This document shows, piece by piece, positions 11,707 through 23,102 of a DNA stretch of 64,000 nucleotides. Source of the DNA: Mesotaenium endlicherianum (lineage: Eukaryota; Streptophyta; Zygnematophyceae; Zygnematales; Mesotaeniaceae); NCBI GenBank assembly GCA_009602735.1, contig WELA01002297.1:544293-608292 (forward strand). The letters are read 5' to 3'. Each line of letters begins with the position of its first letter. Position 1 is the stretch's first letter. The notes beneath the pieces are model-generated. The model made no database searches. It was not told the origin of the DNA and saw only the letters and a list, made by a program, of their open reading frames with translations. A program made the translations under genes and the position numbers.

Positions 11707-12628
11707 CAACTACTGGAAGCCTGTGTTGGGGAAAAGCAGCCAGCAACTGAGATTTTCACTATTGGAAAAATGGTCTCAGCCCAACAGAGAGCACAAATAG
11801 AAAGGCTGCTGAAGAAGCACCGCAAGGTGTTTGCTTTCACCAAGGAGGAGATTGGTAGAACCAGTGCCAGTGTGTGTGAGATCACACTAAGTACTGATAA
11901 CCCAGTTAGACTTGGGCCGCATAAGCTCAGTTAGACCGAATGGGACTGTGTGGAGAAAACTTGCCAGGAGCTGCACAAGCTCGGCATGATTGAGAAATCA
12001 ACATCAGTACATGGAGCTTCCAGAGTAGTAGTTGCCAAGAAGGACGAGGCTGGCAATTATACAGCCACTCGTATGTGTGGAGACTACGGGCGACTGAATC
12101 TCCACACGGAGCCAGACAGCTACGTGATGCCTACACCAGAGTGGATCTTTGCGATTGCCACCACCGGGAAGGTGTTCAGCATCATCGATCTATGCCAAGG
12201 CTTGAACCAGATCCCTGTGAAAATAGAAGATTGTATTAAGACCGCTTTCTGGACTCAAAGGGAACTTTGGCAATGGACGATAGTGCCGTTTGGGCTGAAA
12301 TGCCCCAGCCATATTTCAGAAGACTATGTATAAAGTGCTGGAGGGGCTGACTTTTGCAAATCCATACATTGATGACATAGTGGTGTTCAGCAAGTCCATA
12401 GAGGAGCACCTTGAGCACTTGGAACAAGTGTTCCAGCGCCTGGAGAAATTCCAGATAACGCTGCATCCTGGAAAATGCAGATTCTTTGAGGCACATGGGC
12501 CTTACTTAAGATATAGAATTGGGAACAATGCTATGTCCCCACAGCCAGTAAAGGCTGAGGCCATTTACAAGAAACCTGCACCTGCAAATGTGTCCAAGTT
12601 GAAAGCTCTATTAGGGCTGAGCGGATAC
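11707..12628 (+). pseudogene. Element D reverse transcriptase, 5' portion
   Basis: Frames at 11950-12333 and 12326-12649 contain CGDYGRLN, IDLCQGLNQIPV, VPFGLKCP and PYIDDIVVFSKSIEEH, the finger and palm motifs of a gypsy reverse transcriptase including the IDD catalytic pair. The family C element is inserted at 12628/12629 with a GATAC duplication. The domain continues after it at 19309. Confidence 0.8.
12624..12628. repeat. Target-site duplication GATAC (left)
   Basis: GATAC immediately precedes the family C element and is repeated at 19309-19313, directly after it. This is a perfect 5-bp duplication. Confidence 0.9.
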
Positions 12629-13131
12629 TGTAGTGAAACAGATAGATAAAGTACTTAGTAAAACAGAATACTTTATCTATTCAAGACAAGGATCTTTGAA
12701 CACAAGTGGTAGCTTCTTGAAAAAGAGATGGCTTCTTGAAAGTTAATATATTTCTGGATTTTGGCAAGTACAAGAGTGATTCTCCCATGTCTTTCTATGT
12801 TCTAGCTCTTGTTTATATACTTGCTACATAAGTAATTTCTAGGAAGGTGTATGTTGATGTGTTGGCACCCAACACATCCCAAAACTTGCCACCTCTTTCT
12901 AGAATAATGTACACATGTCCTTTTGACCTAAAAATGGCACATTTGACTTTTGCCACATGGAGTTCTTCTAGGTCTTTCCTCTAACTTCGAAAATGCCTTG
13001 GAAGGTTCAAAGGACATGAACCAAGTTACTAGAGTACCTATTCACACTTGACTCCACACAATACTACTCCAAATATATTTGAAAACATTAAAATATATGC
13101 AAACTAATATATAATAACTCAAATCACTACA
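12629..13131 (-). repeat. Family C copy 1, 3' LTR
   Basis: 503 bp; on the minus strand it runs from TGTAGTGATTTG (13131) to TTTCACTACA (12629). It lies beside a polypurine tract at 13132-13142. Confidence 0.92.
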
Positions 13132-13142
13132 TCACCCCCCCG
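13132..13142 (-). other. Polypurine tract, family C copy 1
   Basis: The minus strand reads CGGGGGGGTGA directly before the 3' LTR, the expected plus-strand primer site. The same tract is at 61591-61601 in copy 2. Confidence 0.75.
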
Positions 13143-13900
13143 ATAGAAAAAGCGACGTCTCGGCGCGTCAAGTCAGGTCTTACACATGTGGAGCAAACTA
13201 GTCAACAGTTTCAAGTCAGATGCCACACATGTGAAGAGGACTAGTCAAAGGCGCCAAGTCAGGTGCTACACATGTAAGGTAGACTAGGCAAGGTCGTAGG
13301 TGGTGTGACCTTATTGGCTAGCCTACTCCTTAATGATAAAGAAAATTGTACAAGTTGGCCCAGAATCTGCCACGAACTCAAAAATTCATAGCGGCCACAG
13401 AACTGCTCCAAATCTGAAAATTCGAGTGCCAGACGGACCGCGTCGGAGAACTCTACCGGGTCACCAAATTTGAGAGCATTCTCATTTCTGGAGTGTCGTT
13501 GAGAGCTGAGAGAGTAGGCACTCCTCCAAATCTGTGCAGAAACTTCTGAAAATCATAAGTCCTTCTATACTTCTCCAAATTCTGCAAACTAAGTCTCAAA
13601 CTGGGCGCTGTAAGATGTTCTACCAGAGTCTTGAGTTTCAGAGCATTCCAAGTTCAGGGGAGGGCACAATGTCAGAAGGCATATTCTGCCCTAACAATGC
13701 CAGCAGCCTGACCCCCTTCTACTTAGAGCATCATATCTCTCTCACCAGTGCTCCAAATTGAGCAAACTTGGACTCTAAATGACCGGCTACTCATGGACTA
13801 CAGCCAGGTAAATTTTCAGAATTTATTATGCAGAGACCTATTACCAGTAGCAGTTTTAGTTTTCTGTCCAGAAACTGCGAGAAGAGAAGAGTGTCTAATG

Positions 13901-16900
13901 TCAATTTTTCCTCTTTCTTGTTCTTGCAGGCTGCCTCCAAGGGGTCTTCTGCTGCTTCTTGATGGTGGCAGGCTGCCTCCCTGAAGTCTTCGGGCTTCTA
14001 GTAGAGAGACTTGGGGCTGGTCCAAGATGGGGGTTGGCGGCATGGAAGCGCTTCAACTTTCTCTGAACTTTGTCAAGGTAGTGCGCCGCCACCCAACTAT
14101 TCTCCGAATCTGGATATCCTTTCCACTTGATCAAGTATTGCTGCTGTCTCCTGAAATTTCTCATAGCCACTATGTCTTCCACTTCGTACTCCAAATGATC
14201 ATCCACTATTGTTGGGGCTGGTGGGGTTGTCACACGTCCTGGGAACTTGTTGTCGGGTTGCACATATGGCTTGAAGAGGGAAGCGTGGAATACGGGGTCG
14301 ATGTGCATAGTCTGGGGAAGTTCTAGCTTGAAAGCAACGGGGTTGACTTGCTGGATAATCTTGAAGGGTCCCAAATACTTGGGAGAGAACTTGCTGCCGG
14401 CAGGCCTGTTGTTCAGGGAAATGTTCTTGGATGATAGTAACACGTTGTCACCCACTCTGTACGTAATTTCTCTTCTGGATCTGTTCGCCACTCTTGCTTG
14501 AGCATCTTGCGCGTGTTGTAGAGCTTTCTTCGCTGCTGTAAGGGCTGCTTCTAATGTCTCCATAAAATCTGTGGCTGCAGGTACTTCATCATGGCCAGCC
14601 GTGAAGCTCAGTGGCGTGGTCGGATGGAAGCCATAGTTGAGGAAGAATGGGGACTCTTGGGTAGAGGCCTGCGTAGTGTTGTTGTAGGCAAACTCGAGGG
14701 GGGTCAAGTACATGTCCCAGTCTTGCTCGAGGGTAGACACGTAGGCCTTTAGAGAGGTCTTTAGGGTACGATTCATACGCTCGGTTTGCCCATCTGATTG
14801 TGGGTGGTAGGCAGTAGACATATCCAGCGATGTACCCAAGTTCTTGAAGAGATTTTTCCAGAAATGGCTTGTGAATCTTGGATCTCTATCTGACACAATT
14901 CTTGATGGTAGTCCATGGAGTCGGAAGATGTTGTCAAAGATGAGTCTTGCAAGTTGTGGTGCTGTAGCCTTAGTCGTCGTGGGAATAAAATGAGCCATCT
15001 TGGTAAGTCTGTCCACCACCGTGAGTATTGCATTATGGCCTCGAGGTGTCACGGGCAAGTCCACGATAAGGTCCATTGAGATGTCCGTCCATTGTCTTTC
15101 GGGGATTGGTAGTGGTTGGAGGAGTCCTCCCGCCTTTTGCGATGATGGCTTGATTCTTTGGCATGTGTCACAGCTCCTGCAGTACTCCTTGACTTGCTTA
15201 GACATGCCTGGCCAACAATAAGTCCTAGCTAGAACGCCCGTGGTCCTTAGGATTCCAAAGTGTCCTCCAAGAGGGTTGTCGTGTGCTTCTCGTAGAAGCA
15301 AGAGCCGGAGGTCTATGTCATTAGGAACACATCTCTGGCCCGTATCTTGCCTCACCCAATAATTGCCTTCTTGCTTCTTGCATGGGTCCAAGGCTGCTTC
15401 TCCGTTCTTGTAGTAAGGGTCTCTTTCATAGGCGGCTGAAAATCGAGCTTCCAGATCTGTCTTCAGGGATACCATCACTGCATTTAATTGCAGTCTTGAG
15501 AGGGGGTCAGCCGGGTTTGTCTTGCCGGGCTGGTACTGAATCGTGATGTTGTATTGTTGCAAGTATCCGCTCCATCTTGCTTGTCTCCTTGAGAGATACG
15601 GCTGCGTTTGGAGGTGCTTTAACGCCTCGTGGTCCGTGGTGACCAGTACTTTGCGTCCTTCAACGTAGCAGCGCCAAACCTTCAAGGCATGTACAATCGC
15701 CAATGCCTCTCGCTCCGTGGTTGTATAATTTTGCTCGGCTGGATTTAGCTTCCTTGACTCGTAGGCGATGGGCTGCAGTCCCTTGCCTTGGTCTTGAAGC
15801 AGGATTGCTCCTATTGCATAGGAAGATGCATCGGTGATGACGTGGAAGGGCCAATCTGGGTTTGGACTTGGGAGTGTGAGCACCGGGGATGTGGTCAATC
15901 TTCGCTTTAACTCTTGAAATGCCTCTTCCTCTTTCTCGGTCCATGTATATAGCCTGTCCTTCTTGAGTAGATCTGTCAGGGGGGCTGCTATGTGCGAGAA
16001 GCCTTGGATGAATTTTCTGTACCAATTGGCAAATCCCAAGAATGACTGGAGTTCTTTCTTGGTCGTGGGGGTTGGCCATTCCTCCACCACCGTGGTCTTC
16101 TTGGGGTCCATCTTGATGCCATCAGCAGTCACGTGGAGACCTAGGAACTCCACTTCTTGTTTGGCAAACTCGCACTTTGACTCCTTCGCAAATAGCTTGT
16201 TTTGCTTCAATACTTCAAGGACTTCTTTCAAGTGTCTCGCATGCTCTTCAAGGGTCTTGCTGTAGATAAGGATGTCATCGATGAATACCACCACAAATCT
16301 GTCCAACATGGGCTGAAATATGGTGTTCATCATAGTCATGAAAGTTGCTGGCGCGTTGGTGAGTCCAAATGGCAGGACCATGAACTCAAAATGTCCATAT
16401 CTTGTCCTGAATGCCGTCTTCTCTATGTCCGGTTCTGCGATGCGAATCTGGTGGTAGCCGCTCCGTAAGTCAATCTTCGTGAAGTACTTGGCTCCAACCA
16501 GCCGGTCCATGAGCTCATCCATGCGCGGCAGCGGGTATCGATTCTTGATGGTGATCTTGTTGAGGGCGCGATAGTCCACACACATCCTCAAGGTACCATC
16601 TTTCTTCTTGACAAATAGCACCGGGGCTCCAAATGGCGACTTGCTAGGTCGAATGAAGCCATGCTCCAGTAGCTCCTTGATTTGCTTCTTGACTTCGTCT
16701 AGCTCCGTGTATGACATTTTGAACGTAGGCCGAGAGATGGGCTTGCTTCCGGGCTCCAACTCTATCTTGTGGTCTACGAATCTTTTGGGGGGTAGGCCCT
16801 TGGGCAATTCCGGGGAGAACACTTCTTTGTAGTCCTCTAAGACTTCTTGTATCTCCTTGGGAACGGGGCTGCCTTCTTGACTCTCGATGTCTTTCTTGAT

Positions 16901-17566
16901 GTCTTTTGGCGTGATCAAGGCCAAAAGAAGCTCGTGTCCCTTCCTCACAAGTCTCTTGAGTTGGAGGGCGGACAATAGTATCTCGTGTGCCGGCTTCTGG
17001 ATGTCTTGGGTCTGGATATTCTGGATTGCGCGCAAAATACAGATTCTTGAAGTGATGTCATTCTTGATCTTGATAGTACCGGTCCTCCAATCAACTTGGG
17101 GGTTGTGCTTGGTCAACCAAGGCGTCCCTAGGATGACGTCGTACTTGCCCAATTGCATGGGGGAGAACACTACTCTATCCTTGAAGGACTTGATAGAGAG
17201 TGCCAAGGGGTACGTCTTCTTGGAAGGGGTAGTATAGGAGAATCCATCGGGCATCATAATCTCCTCGTCGTGGTCAAGAGTTCGCATAGTAATACCGTGC
17301 TTGGTGGCAAAATCTGCAGCAATGAAGTTGCCTTGAGCTCCGCTATCCACCAAGATGTGGACCTTCTCTCCTCCAAGGTAACCTCTCAAACTCATTGGGG
17401 CTGGAACGTCGTCTTCAACGGGGGTCTCCACCTCACTTGGCGTGTTGCCTTCTCGTGAAGTGGGTCTTGGGGTGGTAGGCTCCTGGCCTACCGGCGCTGT
17501 CCGTTTTTTGACAACTTTTTGGGGCATGAAAGTGCACGATGGCCCTTTTCCTTGCAATAAAAGCAT
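13901..17566 (-). CDS. pol: Family C copy 1 pol polyprotein (PR-RT-RH-IN-chromodomain)
   Basis: 1221-residue open frame. The aspartic protease is near residue 71 (VDSGAQGNF). Reverse transcriptase has VDYRALN near 328 and [10 protein letters not shown] near 426, and RNase H has [10 protein letters not shown] near 577. The integrase zinc finger (H-x3-H...C-x2-C) is near 760-805; the integrase DDE core has D near 830, SDRDPRF near 891 and DGQTERMN near 924. Next come a GPF/Y-type region (YLGPFKI) and a chromodomain near 1124-1170 ([19 protein letters not shown]). Chromodomains steer chromovirus integrases to histone-marked chromatin. The frame overlaps gag and is read one base back from it. Confidence 0.93.
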   Translation of the reverse strand: MLLLQGKGPSCTFMPQKVVKKRTAPVGQEPTTPRPTSREGNTPSEVETPVEDDVPAPMSLRGYLGGEKVHILVDSGAQGNFIAADFATKHGITMRTLDHDEEIMMPDGFSYTTPSKKTYPLALSIKSFKDRVVFSPMQLGKYDVILGTPWLTKHNPQVDWRTGTIKIKNDITSRICILRAIQNIQTQDIQKPAHEILLSALQLKRLVRKGHELLLALITPKDIKKDIESQEGSPVPKEIQEVLEDYKEVFSPELPKGLPPKRFVDHKIELEPGSKPISRPTFKMSYTELDEVKKQIKELLEHGFIRPSKSPFGAPVLFVKKKDGTLRMCVDYRALNKITIKNRYPLPRMDELMDRLVGAKYFTKIDLRSGYHQIRIAEPDIEKTAFRTRYGHFEFMVLPFGLTNAPATFMTMMNTIFQPMLDRFVVVFIDDILIYSKTLEEHARHLKEVLEVLKQNKLFAKESKCEFAKQEVEFLGLHVTADGIKMDPKKTTVVEEWPTPTTKKELQSFLGFANWYRKFIQGFSHIAAPLTDLLKKDRLYTWTEKEEEAFQELKRRLTTSPVLTLPSPNPDWPFHVITDASSYAIGAILLQDQGKGLQPIAYESRKLNPAEQNYTTTEREALAIVHALKVWRCYVEGRKVLVTTDHEALKHLQTQPYLSRRQARWSGYLQQYNITIQYQPGKTNPADPLSRLQLNAVMVSLKTDLEARFSAAYERDPYYKNGEAALDPCKKQEGNYWVRQDTGQRCVPNDIDLRLLLLREAHDNPLGGHFGILRTTGVLARTYCWPGMSKQVKEYCRSCDTCQRIKPSSQKAGGLLQPLPIPERQWTDISMDLIVDLPVTPRGHNAILTVVDRLTKMAHFIPTTTKATAPQLARLIFDNIFRLHGLPSRIVSDRDPRFTSHFWKNLFKNLGTSLDMSTAYHPQSDGQTERMNRTLKTSLKAYVSTLEQDWDMYLTPLEFAYNNTTQASTQESPFFLNYGFHPTTPLSFTAGHDEVPAATDFMETLEAALTAAKKALQHAQDAQARVANRSRREITYRVGDNVLLSSKNISLNNRPAGSKFSPKYLGPFKIIQQVNPVAFKLELPQTMHIDPVFHASLFKPYVQPDNKFPGRVTTPPAPTIVDDHLEYEVEDIVAMRNFRRQQQYLIKWKGYPDSENSWVAAHYLDKVQRKLKRFHAANPHLGPAPSLSTRSPKTSGRQPATIKKQQKTPWRQPARTRKRKN

Positions 17567-18768
17567 AGTCCAGCCGTCATGAGAGCTTCTTTTTCAGCCG
17601 GGGAGAGTCTTGCTTTCACTCCTTGCTGGTTTCTTGCATCATAAGTGTCATTGGAGGGTCTTCCACTCTTCCGGGCAGCCGCGGGGTCCCTTTTAATAAC
17701 TCCGATTTCCATGGGTGTGGGTCCAGATTCGGATGTGGAAGGGGCTGCGTACACCCGCGTCGTCGGTACCCGTGAAGATGAAGGCACGGAGTGCTTGAAA
17801 TCCAAGGTATCCACCTTTTGGGCCACTTCAATGATCTTTGAGAAGTCCGTCAAGTCGCGTAACTCCACTTCCTTTGCCACCTTGGGTTTGAGGCCAAAGA
17901 TGTAGCGGTCAATCTTCTCCTCGAGAGACATGTTGGGGATCTCAAGAGTGAGGGCGTGAAATCTGGATGTATACTCTTGAACGGACGTCGTTTGCTTGAG
18001 ATGGTGGAGCTTTCCTCGGGCAATCTTCTCCGCATTGATGGGCATGAATTGCTTCTTGAGGGCCTCACGAAAATCTGCCCATCTTGCATATGATGGTGGG
18101 GGCTCTTGGCCGAGCATGGGGTGCGCCATAGCTTGATATATAGCCGCTTGATAGTTACGCCACCATGATGTTGCTGCTCCTCTAAGTAAGGTAACGGCAA
18201 AGGGAACGTAGTCCTCCTCGGGTACTTCAAGGAATGCGAGGTACGTCTCCACTTGGTAGAGCCATAAATTCAGGTTGGCACCTTTCCCGGGGTTGAAAGT
18301 GTCGGGTTTGCCGGGCTTGATGAGTTTCCTTGCTCTCGTTGGCTCTTGTGGAGGCGCTTGAGCCGGGGCTGGATTTTGAGCATTGCTCGCAATAGGGGCA
18401 ACCATGGCAGCCATAGCTTCTCTTGACGCTTGCACGGTTGCTTCATAGGTGGCCAAGCCCACTTGGTTGTGGACGGTCATTAGGAAGGCTGCCCACTCAT
18501 TTGCGGGAACTCCTTGTGGTGGGGTCAACTTTGCTATAGCGGCTGCCACGGGATTTGACGGTGCTCCTCCTTGTGGTGCTTCTTGTTGTTGGAGATTTCC
18601 TTGAGTAGGCTCTCCCATCGACGCTGGAGGAGGGTGTGCTCCTCCTTGTGGTGCTTCTTGTTGTTGCAGATTTTCTTGAGTGGGCTCTCCCATCGGCGCT
18701 GGAGGAGGGTGTCTTGGAGAGGAAGGGCTTCCTTCGAAAGCTTGCTGTTGGTCTTGAGGATCGGCCAT
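17488..18768 (-). CDS. gag: Family C copy 1 gag
   Basis: 426-residue open frame starting about 37 bases inside the LTR. The Pro/Gln-rich N terminus contains two copies of a 25-residue unit (EPTQ[13 protein letters not shown]). The capsid region has the ATSWWRNY segment and a C-terminal CCHC knuckle ([14 protein letters not shown]). It overlaps pol by 79 bp with pol in the -1 frame, and an A-AAA-AAC heptamer lies in the overlap in gag phase. Programmed -1 frameshifting is a known gag-pol strategy in this superfamily. It is identical to copy 2 gag. Confidence 0.92.
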   Translation of the reverse strand: MADPQDQQQAFEGSPSSPRHPPPAPMGEPTQENLQQQEAPQGGAHPPPASMGEPTQGNLQQQEAPQGGAPSNPVAAAIAKLTPPQGVPANEWAAFLMTVHNQVGLATYEATVQASREAMAAMVAPIASNAQNPAPAQAPPQEPTRARKLIKPGKPDTFNPGKGANLNLWLYQVETYLAFLEVPEEDYVPFAVTLLRGAATSWWRNYQAAIYQAMAHPMLGQEPPPSYARWADFREALKKQFMPINAEKIARGKLHHLKQTTSVQEYTSRFHALTLEIPNMSLEEKIDRYIFGLKPKVAKEVELRDLTDFSKIIEVAQKVDTLDFKHSVPSSSRVPTTRVYAAPSTSESGPTPMEIGVIKRDPAAARKSGRPSNDTYDARNQQGVKARLSPAEKEALMTAGLCFYCKEKGHRALSCPKKLSKNGQRR

Positions 18769-18792
18769 CTTCTTGTGCTACCAAAGTGCCTA

Positions 18793-18804
18793 GCTCCGAT
18801 ACCA
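18793..18804 (-). promoter_or_regulatory. Primer-binding site, family C copy 1
   Basis: The minus strand reads TGGTATCGGAGC one base inside the 5' LTR, close to the plant initiator-Met-tRNA primer site TGGTATCAGAGC. Confidence 0.8.
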
Positions 18805-18805
18805 C

Positions 18806-19308
18806 TGTAGTGAAACAGATAGATAAAGTACTTAGTAAAACAGAATACTTTATCTATTCAAGACAAGGATCTTTGAACACAAGTGGTAGCTTCTTGAAAG
18901 AGAGATGGCTTCTTGAAAGTTAATATATTTCTGGATTTTGGCAAGTACAAGAGTGATTCTGGAATGTCTTTCTATGTTCTAGCTCTTGTTTATATACTTG
19001 CTACATAAGTAATTTCTAGGAAGGTGTATGTTGATGTGTTGGCACCCAACACATCCCAAAACTTGCCACCTCTTTCTAGAATAATGTACACATGTCCTTT
19101 TGACCTAAAAATGGCACATCTGACTTTTGCCACATGGAGTTCTTCTAGGTCTTTCCTCTAACTTCGAAAATGCCTTGGAAGGTTCAAAGGACATGAACCA
19201 AGTTACTAGAGTACCTATTCACACTTGACTCCACACAATACTACTCCAAATATATTTGAAAACATTAAAATATATGCGAACTAATATATAATAACTCAAA
19301 TCACTACA
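18806..19308 (-). repeat. Family C copy 1, 5' LTR
   Basis: 503 bp. On the minus strand it contains a TATATAAA promoter element about 315 bp from its start, and its end abuts the primer site. It ends against the GATAC duplication at 19309-19313. Confidence 0.92.
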
Positions 19309-20000
19309 GATACTATCGTAAACTTGTGAAGGACTATAGCAAAATTGCTAAATCCTTAACAGAACTTCTGAAAAAGGATTTACCTTTTGTGTGGACGGAA
19401 GTCCATGAGAAGGCCATGAACGAGCTCAAGGAGCGGCTGGTAACGACCTCAGTCTTGCGAACGCCTGACTATTCCAAGCCATTCAATCTACACACTGACT
19501 GGAGTTGTGTGGGAATCGGCGCAGTACTCACTCAGGCCACAAGTCCTAGAGAGGAGTACGTCATTGCTTATGCCTCGCGCTCTAAAAACCGAGCAGAGAG
19601 CAACTACTTGTCCTACGAAGGAAAGCTATTGGCAGTGGTTTGGGCTGTCGCACATTTCAGAGAGTATCTTTTGGGAAGACCCTTCACGCTGATCACAGAT
19701 CACTCGCTGTTACTCTAGCTGATGAAAAATGGAGACCTCACTCGTAAATTGGCTCGCTGGACTCTCAAGCTCCGAGAGTACCAGATGACGGTGATGCATC
19801 GAGCAGGTGTACTCAACAACGACGCCGATGGACTTAGCACGAACCCAAACCCATCCTCAGACGACAGAACAGGAGCTCGAGAAGAGGAAGATCCGAGCAG
19901 CCTAGCAGAATTGGCAGCCTGCCTGGCCAAAATGGCTAGAATGGTAGCATCAGGTGAAGCTGAGCCTCTACCCCTGTTCATTCCAGAGATTTAGAAAGAT
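19309..20000 (+). pseudogene. Element D reverse transcriptase end and RNase H
   Basis: After the family C insertion the plus strand resumes with LVKDYSKIAKSLTELLKKD and WTEVHEKAM, the region that joins RT to RNase H in gypsy elements. RNase H motifs HTDWSCVGIGAVL, AYASRSKNRAESNYL and LITDHSLL follow. The tail DADGLSTNP matches DADGLSRNP in element E. Confidence 0.78.
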
Positions 20001-20009
20001 CAAGCCACT

Positions 20010-21240
20010 ATGCACTGGCTGAAGACGAGAGTCCACATGGAGGGATTACTCGTGAAAGAGAAGGACCAGGTGAGCCATCAAGCTAAAAGGTTTTCCTGGA
20101 AACGCAATAACCTCTTCAAGATTGAAGAAACTGGTCAGGAGAAGTTGGTGCCAGAACCCACCAAAAGGCAAGCTCTGGTGCAGGAAATGCACGAGAGTAC
20201 TGGACACTATTGTGTCAAGAAGACGTACGATCTTCTGGAGCTGTCTTATTGGTGGAGGGGCATGAAGCAGCAGTGTGAGGAAGATGATCAAGGCCTGCCA
20301 AAGCTGTGATCGCGTCAAGGCTGGTTTTACACAGCAACATCTACACCTGCAATCTCTGCCAATCATGGGCCTAGGCTACCCGTGGAGCTGCGATCTCGCA
20401 GGTAAGCTACCGCTGTCCAAGCGAGGTAACAAGTACATTATGGTCATGATTGAGCATTTCTCTAAGTGGATAGAGGTTGCCCCTCTAACTGCTAAGGAGA
20501 GCTTGGGGACCGCGGAAGCGCTCCTCAACGGTGTGATTGTACGTCATGGAGCTCCAGCAGAAGTGCTGACAGACCAAGGGTGTGAGTTTCAAGGATCTTT
20601 TCAGAACCTCTTGGATAGATGCTTCATCGACCATCGCACTACGTCTAGAGACCACCCGCAAGCAGATGGTCTAGCAAAACGGATGGTGCAAACCATTGAG
20701 TCTTCTTTGTGCAAATTTTGCCTTGAGCATGATAAGCGTAATTGGGATCTCGGTCTGCCATGGCTGGTTATGGGTTACAAATTTAGCAAGCAAGCTGCTT
20801 TGGCGAATTACTCGCCTTATCAGATTCTGTTTGGCAGAAGTCCACTTGTGCCCAGCAGCATCAAGCAGGAGTTTGAGCATGTGAAAGTCCTAGACAACCC
20901 TGATGAACTGCTAAAGGTTATGATACGCCGCAAGGCGTTATTTGAGCGCATGATGCCTGCTGCCTTGGGCAATCTAAAAATGGTGCAGAAAAGAGACACA
21001 CAGCGTTACGCCAGGACGCGAGATGGGAGCTACCACCTGCAAATGACGCAGATCCAGGATGGAGACTTTGTCTACCGCAAGCGCCAGACCAAGACCACCA
21101 TCGACACCAGTTCAAGTGCAGTGATCTTACGCGTGAAACATGCGTTCGACAATGGTGTGTTGGAACTGGAAGGTTCTGATAGTAAGACCATGAGAGATCA
21201 CTTGCAGAACTGCTCGCTGTGCCATATGCCAAATATCGAT
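20010..21240 (+). pseudogene. Element D DDE integrase
   Basis: A zinc-finger part (HESTGHYCVKKTY...) is near 20190-20230, followed by CQSCDRVKAGF. The catalytic core has CDLAGKLP, VLTDQGCEFQGSF and DHPQADGLA near 20390-20670, and an INT C-terminal domain follows (DGDFVYRKRQ, VILRVKHAFDNGVLELEG). An H-x3-C-x2-C-H segment is at about 21199-21231. The equivalent region of element E (48875-49840) is closely similar. Confidence 0.78.
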
Positions 21241-21279
21241 GCTACGGTTAAGACTGTGCCCAAGGAATTGGTGCCAGCC

Positions 21280-21425
21280 ACGCCTTGTGCCAGCTGCAAA
21301 GTGCCGGATGATCAAGAAGCAATGGTAACTTGCGATAAGTGTAATGCCCGTTGGCACACCTTCTGCATTGGTGAAGAATAGATTATGGCAGGACGGTGGG
21401 AATGTCTTGATTGCCTTCCTAAAAC
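21280..21425 (+). other. PHD finger at the integrase C terminus, element D
   Basis: The plus strand encodes C-x2-C (CASC), then TCDKCNARWHTFC and a further W-x-C-x2-C, the C4HC3 spacing of a PHD zinc finger. PHD fingers read histone H3 tails. At the end of an integrase it could direct integration to chromatin, as a chromodomain does in family C. The same arrangement occurs in element E at 49895-50035. Confidence 0.7.
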
Positions 21426-21497
21426 TCCCAGCCGCAGAGCTCGAAGATAGAAGTTTTCAGCGGCAAGGAAGGGACGCCTCAACTGAAAAGGAGGGGC

Positions 21498-21838
21498 GTA
21501 AGGGAAACTGAGGATAGGCTAACTTTCAAAAAATTTCTACTAAGTGTTGGTAGTGTGGAATAAGGAATTGGTTGAGCATGGGAAGCACTGAGTGTGGGAT
21601 GCTTCACCGCATGATGCAAGTGCAGGAAGACCAGGAATGGGTCAACCCCCAGCTAGTCTGCCGCCGACACACGTGCAAAGGTCGATCAACCCGGTCGATT
21701 TCCCACGTGCAGCAACGCACCGACCTGTCGACCAGGGAATCCCCGTACGCGAGAAGGACCGCCGACACGTTGACGTTGAAGGCACACGTGCTGAGAAGCC
21801 ACGCACGTGCCAGGGGTCTGACGCTGTTATGCACAACA
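21498..21838 (+). repeat. Element D repeat B1
   Basis: 341 bp beginning GTAAGGGAAACTGAGG, directly after a purine tract (21487-21496). It matches B2 (23103-23446) closely and ends in ACA. Two bases (GC) separate it from A2. Confidence 0.8.
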
Positions 21839-21840
21839 GC

Positions 21841-23102
21841 TGTCGCGACTGCTATCCACTTGACGGTGCCGCACGCGCCGCGCAAGTCACGGCCGCCCAG
21901 GTACGGAAAGTCAGGGTTGACGCACCGACCAAAGGACTGAATTATCTCAGTCAGCGATTATGTCAAAGTCGTTATCATTGTCAAAGTGGTCACGACACGT
22001 CGAACCCCACACCCAAAGATGGATGGGGATTTGGACGGAGTAGTCAGCCGAAAGGCTAGGGGCCTGGGACCAGCAATGAGCCAGCCCAACAAGTGCCAAG
22101 GAAGGTACTGATCAATCGGCTATCTAAGCCAAGTACAGCAGGGATGTTGCAGAGGCCTTGTGTGCCACTTCGGCCAAGACCCTCGAGTGATTAGCCACGG
22201 CTTGAGCGTTCATCTCAAACGCTGCCAGCCGCCAGCCACATAGGCGTAATTGCCAACTGAAAGGCTACGCAGTCACGCGCGACAGTCACAAGGCGTGCAT
22301 GCACTTTGAGTGACAACTTCTAAAGCTGTTTAAGGGCTGCTAGGTAAGGACGGCATACAAGTTAGGGGCTGTGACTAAGCACTGGCATTCTCGAGAGAGG
22401 AAAATGTGAGGTGCCTGCGAAAGGTACGAGTCTTGGCTGAAGCTGCCTCATTCTTGCTCGCATCGTTGTCAAGGACGCCGAAGGAGCAGGTACAAAAGGA
22501 AAGGAGAAGAAGGAGCGCGAAGAAGAAGGAGTTCCCAAGGCCACAGGAGAGCCGAGACGCCACGCTTCTGCCGACGCTGGACGATTTCTTCTCAGTGTAT
22601 CATAGAAAGGTTAGACCTTAGGAGTTTCCAAGAGGGGATCTTGCTGGTAGAAAGTAGAGAGCTAAAGAATAGAATCTGTCAAGAGATTAGCACAGATTCG
22701 GGTCAAACACCACAAGCGTGTGAAAGTCACTTAAAACGGTGAGTGCTGTGTTAGTTTCTAAGTTCTCAGAAGTCTCAATTGTCGAATTGCTGATAGCAAG
22801 AGTAGTATTAACAAGTAAAGCTCTCAGTAAAGAACTGAGTGAGCCCAGCCAAGCAGTGAAGAACTGTTGGCGCGATGTTGAGCGAAGAGCTTAGACCAGG
22901 CCAGCATAGATGTGCAGTTTCAGAGTTTTGTAAGCTGTGACTTTGTGAAAGTCAAGCAAAAGTCCTGAAGGGCAACTTTCTTTGAATCTGGGATTGCCTG
23001 TTAAACTGCTTAAACGTGATTTCTGCAAACTACAAACTTGTTCATTCTGTAAACCCTCAACTTGGGCAAAGGCCTGCGTGGAAGTAAGACGCTTATGTCC
23101 TT
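21841..23102 (+). repeat. Element D repeat A2
   Basis: 1262 bp starting TGTCGCGACTGC, the same start as A1 at 6138. The last 190 bp have no counterpart in A1, where a deletion has joined A to gag. Confidence 0.78.

Larger units (their letters stand above)
12629..19308 (-). mobile_element. Family C chromovirus copy 1, whole-looking, nested in element D
   Basis: A 6680-bp Ty3/gypsy element on the minus strand with 503-bp LTRs (TG...CA), primer site, intact gag and pol frames, polypurine tract and a GATAC target duplication. A C-terminal chromodomain makes it a chromovirus. No breaks are seen. It is the same length as copy 2 (55425-62104). Gag is identical between copies and pol differs at about four of 1221 residues. 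The LTRs differ at about six of 503 positions, which would suggest recent insertion, but part of that difference is shared with copy 2 (see findings). Confidence 0.93.

Noticed and set aside
21498-23102. Standard reading of element D's right end as one 1.6-kb LTR followed by a truncated tandem LTR
   Set aside because: The left repeat begins, and the right one ends, at the same internal point, with CATC on both outer sides; E shows the same pattern. The split-repeat reading explains this better, although the tandem reading is not excluded.
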